The translations under genes were made by a program, and so were the position numbers. A model generated the notes under the pieces. The model made no database searches. It worked only from the letters and a program-made list of their open reading frames with translations, and was not told the DNA's origin. Shown one piece after another: positions 59,205 to 64,000 of a stretch of DNA of 64,000 nucleotides. This DNA comes from Ailanthus altissimus (taxonomy: Eukaryota > Streptophyta > Magnoliopsida > Sapindales > Simaroubaceae), in contig OX327684.1 of NCBI GenBank assembly GCA_946807835.1, positions 10,688,501-10,752,500 of the forward strand, written 5' to 3'. Numbering within the stretch: position 1 is the first letter of the stretch; each line of letters begins with the position of its first letter.

Positions 59205-59214
59205 TCCCTGGCAA
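59205..59214 (-). other. Remnant of tRNA-Asp-type primer-binding site at a rearrangement junction
   Basis: The minus strand reads TTGCCAGGGA, the distal 10 nt of a TGGCGCCGTTGCCAGGGA-type site (compare 11542-11559). The proximal 8 nt and the expected LTR end are missing; instead an inverted LTR block begins at 59216. Confidence 0.65.
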
Positions 59215-59215
59215 A

Positions 59216-60994
59216 TGAAGACAATTAAAGAATAGAAACCTTGGAGACATCCCAAATTCGGTTTTCATTTTTCTTTTCTTTGTTTTTATCATTTGTTTTA
59301 ATTTCAATTATGAATATTACTTTTAATGAGTTGTATCTATGGATGGCTGGATAATTTTTTAGTTATTGTTGAATTTTTATGTGATTAAACTTGATTCTAA
59401 GGATTGATGTAGTTTTATTTATATTATGTTTGGATGATTTAGTATAAATTCGTGTAATTCATTTATGTTTCTTTATGCTTAATGCTTCCGATTGATTGGA
59501 AAATGAATTGGTTGTTGTGAATGTATGGATTTATGCTTGAAAGAGATTGATCCATTTATAAGATTTGGGAGAAACATAGCTTTAGGTTGCTATTGAGTTG
59601 AAAGGCCAATAACACCTAGGTAATCTTTTTGGTTTTCCTTAGGATTTGCATGAGGTGCACTCCAAGTGTTTGATTAAATGCGTAACAGGCGCAAACTCTT
59701 TGGGTGTGCTATTATGCCTAGGGTCACATGTGGTGCTCTCCGTTTTAAAGTATTTGATAAGCGTGACAGGCCAAACTCTTTAGGGTGTGCCATTATGTCT
59801 AGAATTTCATTTGCTAAAAGTGACAGTGGTAATGAAGTTAATCCTTAGGGTAGTAATTTAAGGGTAGCTTAATGCGTGTATAAATAACGGGTTAGATAGA
59901 CATATCAACTTGACTATGTATGCATAGTATCTCATTCGAACTCGAAAGATGGAATGAGATTAGTCTTAAGCCATTAATTAATGAATTGAACGAATTTTCT
60001 AAATAGGAAGAACATAGGAAGAATAGAATGAAATCAATGCTTTAGGATCCCATTTGTATAGAATTCGCCATATCGCAAGATTATCATTTTGTTGTAGATT
60101 GTAGGTTCTAGGCCTTAATGGAACTTTATTGAACTTTATGTGTTGAAGTTGCTATGTGATTAATGGTTATCTTGTGTTATTCGTTTATGCTTTTTATACA
60201 CTTCATGCTTCTAATTGCATTGAAAAATAGATTGGATGAATTAAACATTTGGGTTATGTACTTGACAAAGTTTAATCCATATGTCGATCTTAAAAAGCGT
60301 AGCTTTGAGTTTGTTAAGTTGAGAGACATATGAACTTAGGTAATCATCATGATCTTCCTTAGGATTTGCATGAGGTGCACTCCAAGTGTTTGATTAAATG
60401 CGTGACAAGCGCAAACTCTTTGGGGTGTGCTATTATGCCTAGGGTTACATGTGGTGCTCTCCGTTTTAAAGTGTTTGATAAGCGTGACAGGCCAAACTCT
60501 TTAGGGTGTGTCATTATGTCTAGAATTTCATTTGATAAAGTGACAGTGATAATGAAATTAATCCTTGGGGTAGTTATTTAAGGGTTGCGTAATGCATGTC
60601 TATGTAAACAAGTTAGATAGACATATCAACTTGAATATGTATGCATAGTATCTCATTCGAACTCGAAAGATGGAATGGGATTAATCATACACCCTGAATT
60701 AATGAATGCAGAAATTGGTTGTTGATTACTAATGACAAAGACCATAAGAACAATATAGGGAAATCAAGTCTCTAGAGCCCCATTGCCATAAATATCTCTT
60801 TTCCTTTATTTATCTAGCTAATTAGTTTTTAGTTGCTTTTAATTCAATAACTCATACTGCCATTTAGATTAGCCTAAATAAAGTTAGGTTGCCAACATCG
60901 TAGTACTTAGCATTAATTTAGGACACAATCCTCGTGGGAATGATACTCACTCATCACTTTATTACTTGTTGCGATAATGTGCACTTGCGTTAGT
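59216..60994 (+). repeat. Right arm of the long inverted repeat (LTR block with internal duplication)
   Basis: LTR sequence in plus orientation, reverse complement of 47638-48692, ending 'gtgcacttgcgttagt' at 60994. It contains an extra unit of about 720 bp: 'aggatttgcatgaggtgcac' recurs at 59641 and 60361, and the following 240 bp are alike. The upstream half of the left arm resembles copy 1 and the downstream half copy 2, as after unequal exchange. Each copy has an imperfect tandem pair of about 85 bp ('caaactctttgggtgtgc' and 'caaactctttagggtgtg'). The ORF at 60366-60581 is repeat-derived. Confidence 0.85.
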
Positions 60995-61156
60995 GCTCAA
61001 ATAGCTTCATTTGCATCCGGTTTCTGGTATTTTTGCTCCGATAGTGCTTAAACCTATAAAACAATATTAATATGCATAAATAGCCAAATTATTAGGATAA
61101 ATTGAACAAATATCAAGTTAAGAGGATAAAATAGTTTACACAATTACGTCTTATCA
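60995..61156 (-). mobile_element. 5' LTR start of the Athila composite (162 bp)
   Basis: On the minus strand it starts TGATAAGACGTAATTGTG at 61156 and matches the start of the solo LTR at 36153 for about 150 bp, to 'ggagcaaaaatacc' and 'gcaaat'. It then switches to the inverted block. The target duplication GTGAT follows at 61157-61161. Confidence 0.85.
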
Positions 61157-61161
61157 GTGAT

Positions 61162-62093
61162 CATCCATTTCTTATCTCCAAACTCATATCTCACAGAACA
61201 ATATGTGCAAACTCATTTGCCATATTGTTCTACCCTGGCGAAACTCTTTCCCGGGATTAATACTTATGGCCACAAGATTTTTTGAGATACAGCCTCGAAG
61301 CATCTGGATATCAAACTCCCTATGCGAGCTGACGGGTCCCATATCTGTACACATCGGACTCCATAAGGATTTGACCATACCCGGCGGTTATACCATAAAG
61401 GTTTGTGACATACGTGAAACTAAAGTATGATGGATCACTTACAAGCCCACCGTGGCACTCAGGTCAAAGGACCACGTATACTACTCAACTCGAGAGGACC
61501 ATCCATTAACGGCTTACATAGGGTGTCTATCGGAGGCCCTCGTGAGTCTATCTCATATCCAATCCTAACTGGATACCCATATGTCAATACGAGCTCCAAG
61601 TTCACTGTCGGCTAAGAACGACCATCTATACCTTATAGGTACGACATATGTTGATCTATATATAAAGGTATCCACCGACAGACCTGCATTGGCATAAATA
61701 GATCAGGGACAATTATTCGAGACATACTTGTGCAACTAGCATTTTTACACCCAATTGCAACTCTTGTAACTATGCAGTTACTAGTATATTCCCAAGTCTA
61801 TGTCCTATTACAGACAAGGCTCCAACTCTTAGATCTCCTGAGTATTATAACCAGCTAACACTTAGTTGTGCTAACATTTAGCATTTATATCTCTCAGCAT
61901 AGCTAACTATGAGCCCTTATCTAAACTTCTTTAGATCTGACCTGAACTCCTTCAGATCTACAATGTCTATAACGTTACATTGTATAATACCATATGAATG
62001 GGTATTAGCGATTTAATGGGAATGTACATTTGTATAAATACACAAGTATATATATATATATTCAGGGATGACACATAAGCACCGACCCTAACA
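61162..62093 (-). mobile_element. Proximal piece of a copia-family C LTR
   Basis: On the minus strand the LTR starts TGTTAGGGTCGGTGC at 62093 and runs to 61162 through the shared 'actcaggtcaaaggacc' block. It is interrupted by the Athila composite at 61157 and continues at 47607 down to about 47500. So it is older than the composite. Confidence 0.8.
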
Positions 62094-62297
62094 GTATCAC
62101 CATAATATCACAAATTAACATGACACTATAAAAAGCCAATTATCAATGTACTATTGCATCTAATGTACACTTGTATAAATACACAAGTATATATACATTC
62201 AGGGATGACACGTAAGCACCAACCCTAACAGTATCACCACAATATCACAAATTAACATGACACTATAAAAAGCCAATTATCAATGTACTATTGCATC
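62024..62297. repeat. 137-bp tandem duplication across an LTR edge
   Basis: Two copies (about 62024-62160 and 62161-62297) with a constant 137-bp offset. Each contains the LTR start ('taagcacc.accctaaca') and the adjacent flank ('gtatcacca.aatatcac', 'ctattgcatctaa'). A few mismatches separate them; the (TA)n run is longer in the first. Confidence 0.85.
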
Positions 62298-62329
62298 TAA
62301 TTACACCATAAATCAATAGCTATTTTCTC

Positions 62330-63160
62330 CCTGAAAATTGGTCCGATCTCTGGTCTAAAGTCCAAACTAGCCCTAACATTAGAAATTCTATAAATTTACA
62401 AGTGCAGACCCCATAATCACCACTGTCAACTGTTTATTGAGACACTCAATTCTTTAATCATACAACATCGTAAGGCGAAAAATCTTGAGCCACGTCACTC
62501 CTCATTGATAAAAATTGGGTCTGATTGAGATACATAGGCATCATCTTGCTTAAGCATGTTACTTGTCCCTCAATCTCGAACTCTTTGATTTCTTATGAAT
62601 AAGATTCGTATAGGGCATAGGGTTCATTTGTACTGGTCTAGATTGCCATCCATACATGTTTACCCCATTTCCCACCAATTACCACATTAACACTGCCCAT
62701 TTGCTAACAAGCCTACTCGACCTTTGGCTAATAGTCGATCTATATTTAGTAATCAAGAACATATACGACTGGCTATTAATCACTTGAGGAAACCTGTACA
62801 ACATATATGAGTTATAAGAAAATCAAAAGCCATAATCAAATTAGAAACCATAAATTCATAAATAATTTACCTTATTCTTGAACACGCCCATACATAAATC
62901 AAAATTTTGTAGTAATTATCTAATCATTCGAATATCCTCCATCATCTCTTCTTTATCCTTTTATTGCTACTCTTGCAAGTTGAAGGACACCTCGCACATC
63001 TTCTCCATCATCTCTTCTTTATCCTATCATTACTGCTCTCACTAGTTAGCATACCCCTATCGCATCTCCTTCCTCAACTCGCTAACCTCACCATATAATG
63101 CATCAAATCATTTCTGATAGTATTCATGAAGATATATCGACAATGCTATACGTTGTTGGA
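62330..63160 (-). pseudogene. Degenerate coiled-coil ORF, family uncertain
   Basis: Minus strand. The segment around 62930-63110 reads, with stops, 'YGEVSELRKEMR', 'DKEEMMEKMCEV' and 'DKEEMMEDIRMIR'. It includes a direct repeat of about 68 bp ('catcatctcttctttatcc' at about 62940 and 63008). Glu/Lys/Met-rich coiled coils of this type end some plant transposase-like proteins, but no catalytic domain was recognised, so the assignment is weak. The rest (62330-62900) has fragmentary coding character only. Confidence 0.3.
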
Positions 63161-64000
63161 ATTGGCTGTTAAATTTGAAGAATAAATAAATTTGGGTGAT
63201 ATCTAATTATAAGTTTGGTTGACATATGTTTATAGAAGTATATTATACCAAATATGGTTCCTGTTCTCCAACTATATAAACCTTTTCATCACGATCACCT
63301 GAAACTAATGTAGTGTCATTTAAAAATATACGTTAAACAAAAAAATTCTTAATGTATGTAATTACATCTATATATGTTTAACTAAAGAATGAAATAACCA
63401 CCACCAATGTTATTTTTAAGAAATAGAGTAGTAGTGATCACATAATTATAACAAGTGAAAATTTTTGTGTTTGTACTTTAGGGTGAATGTTATATACTTA
63501 TAGATTATGATTTAATTTTGCTATTGGGCTGATTTGTAAAATGTTCAAATTTATTTTAAGGACCAAAATGAAATACTAAGAAAAAACTAGAGGTTAGTTT
63601 GAGAAAAAGAGCAAGTGGTAAATTTTATTGATAATTCTCAGTAGGAGGCTAAATGAAAATTGGCAAAACATATGTATACACTTTATTCTCTATAACCCTC
63701 ATTTTGCCGACCCTCTCTATTTCTCCAAAGAGAGAAAAAAAAAAAGAAGAAGAAAAAGAATTGGGTTTTAAGGATTTTCATAAGAGGTATCTACTAACTA
63801 TTTCTCTCATTTTTTTAGGTTATTATATGATTTGGTTGAGTTGTGATTTCTGGAAATTATACAAGATTTCATGATAGTTTCATGGAAATTAGTAATAATT
63901 GTATGATAAGAGTAGGCATCACACATGAGCTGTAGTTGTGTTTTCTTGACAATATGCCGTAAATTTTATAATATTTTGTAGGCTGATTTAAACTCTGAAA
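63161..64000. other. Unclassified AT-rich end of the window
   Basis: No gene recognised. The phrases 'aattttattgataattctcag' and 'ccgaccctctctatttctcc' followed by an A/G-rich tract at 63730-63765 resemble an LTR or leader, but no border was found. The ORF at 63653-63874 starts in this stretch and has no recognisable domain. Confidence 0.3.

Larger units (their letters stand above)
47613..61156 (-). mobile_element. Athila-like Ty3/gypsy element with rearranged, partly inverted LTRs; target duplication GTGAT
   Basis: 13,544 bp bounded by perfect GTGAT at 47608-47612 and 61157-61161. The termini are canonical: on the minus strand it begins TGATAAGACG at 61156 and ends CACACAACA at 47613. Gag-pol and an extra ORF occupy 51683-59120 (minus). 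Both ends depart from a normal LTR: the right end is 162 bp of LTR start joined to an inverted LTR block (59216-60994), and the left end is three LTR blocks in alternating orientation (47613-48833 -, about 48834-49091 +, about 49087-50398 -). The lineage is Athila, judged by gag and RT motifs, the tRNA-Asp-type primer-site remnant and the extra ORF downstream of pol. Confidence 0.85.

Noticed and set aside
47613..61156. Ordinary full-length element with a direct LTR pair
   Set aside because: The two ends are not direct copies of each other: LTR starts differ (50398 and 61156) and the main shared blocks are in inverted orientation.
63653..63874. 73-codon ORF with hydrophobic N-terminus like a signal peptide
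   Set aside because: No conserved domain, surrounding sequence looks like an LTR or leader, and it depends on an A/G-rich tract.

Overview
This is a gene-poor, AT-rich stretch of an angiosperm nuclear genome, probably a dicot. Only one apparently intact host gene is recognisable: UBL5 (Hub1-type ubiquitin-like modifier, + strand, 27915-28136). Almost everything else is transposon sequence, much of it nested. The plant assignment rests on the lineages present (Athila-like and Tat-like Ty3/gypsy, Ty1/copia with initiator-tRNA-Met primer sites, a Mutator-like element carrying DUF1985/Ulp1 sequence, hAT-type MITEs) and on the plant-type UBL5. The species cannot be named from this window.

Left block (1-27.3 kb): a nest of minus-strand retroelements. 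The outermost recognisable element is a decayed Tat-lineage Ty3/gypsy (about 12,986 to at least 26,151) with gag, protease, RT, RNase H and integrase remnants plus an antisense extra ORF beyond pol. Into it went an Athila-like element (9,715-12,985), a solo LTR (14,665-17,446) and a copia-family solo LTR (19,763-22,823). The solo LTR at 19,763 was itself hit by an inverted SINE-like pair and by a hAT-type MITE. The Athila-like element was interrupted by a Ty1/copia element (9,714 down to the window start). That copia was interrupted by an Athila-type solo LTR (7,107-8,402) and by two LTRs of its own family (1-716 and 1,292-3,518). Many insertions keep 5-bp (LTR) or 8-bp (hAT) target duplications. 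In two places the interrupted pol frame resumes exactly when the insertion is ignored.

Middle block (27.3-40.2 kb): UBL5 with a TATA box, preceded by a roughly 420-bp insertion bounded by a 13-bp direct repeat and followed by about 3 kb of T-rich non-coding sequence. Then comes a roughly 9-kb Mutator-like element (31,181-40,185). It holds a DUF1985 + Ulp1 (C48) protease-like pseudogene on + and a MuDR-type transposase pseudogene on -, the latter split by an Athila-type solo LTR with target duplication CATGC.

Right block (40.2-64 kb): a small decayed copia relic with short LTRs, a copia-family LTR fragment, about 4 kb of unclassified AT-rich sequence, and then the most unusual feature. This is a 13.5-kb Athila-like element (47,613-61,156) flanked by a perfect GTGAT target duplication. 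Its ends carry LTR segments in inverted orientation, one breakpoint lies inside the primer-binding site, and another lies at a 5-bp microhomology. It sits inside yet another copia-family LTR copy. The last 1.9 kb holds a decayed coiled-coil ORF and unclassified sequence.

No prokaryotic system, CRISPR, virus or toxin gene was seen. Nothing found here is convincingly a new molecular system. The observations most worth checking are the inverted-LTR architecture of the Athila composite, the inverted SINE-like pair, the Ulp1-carrying MULE, and the loss of the second catalytic Asp in RT in two unrelated elements.
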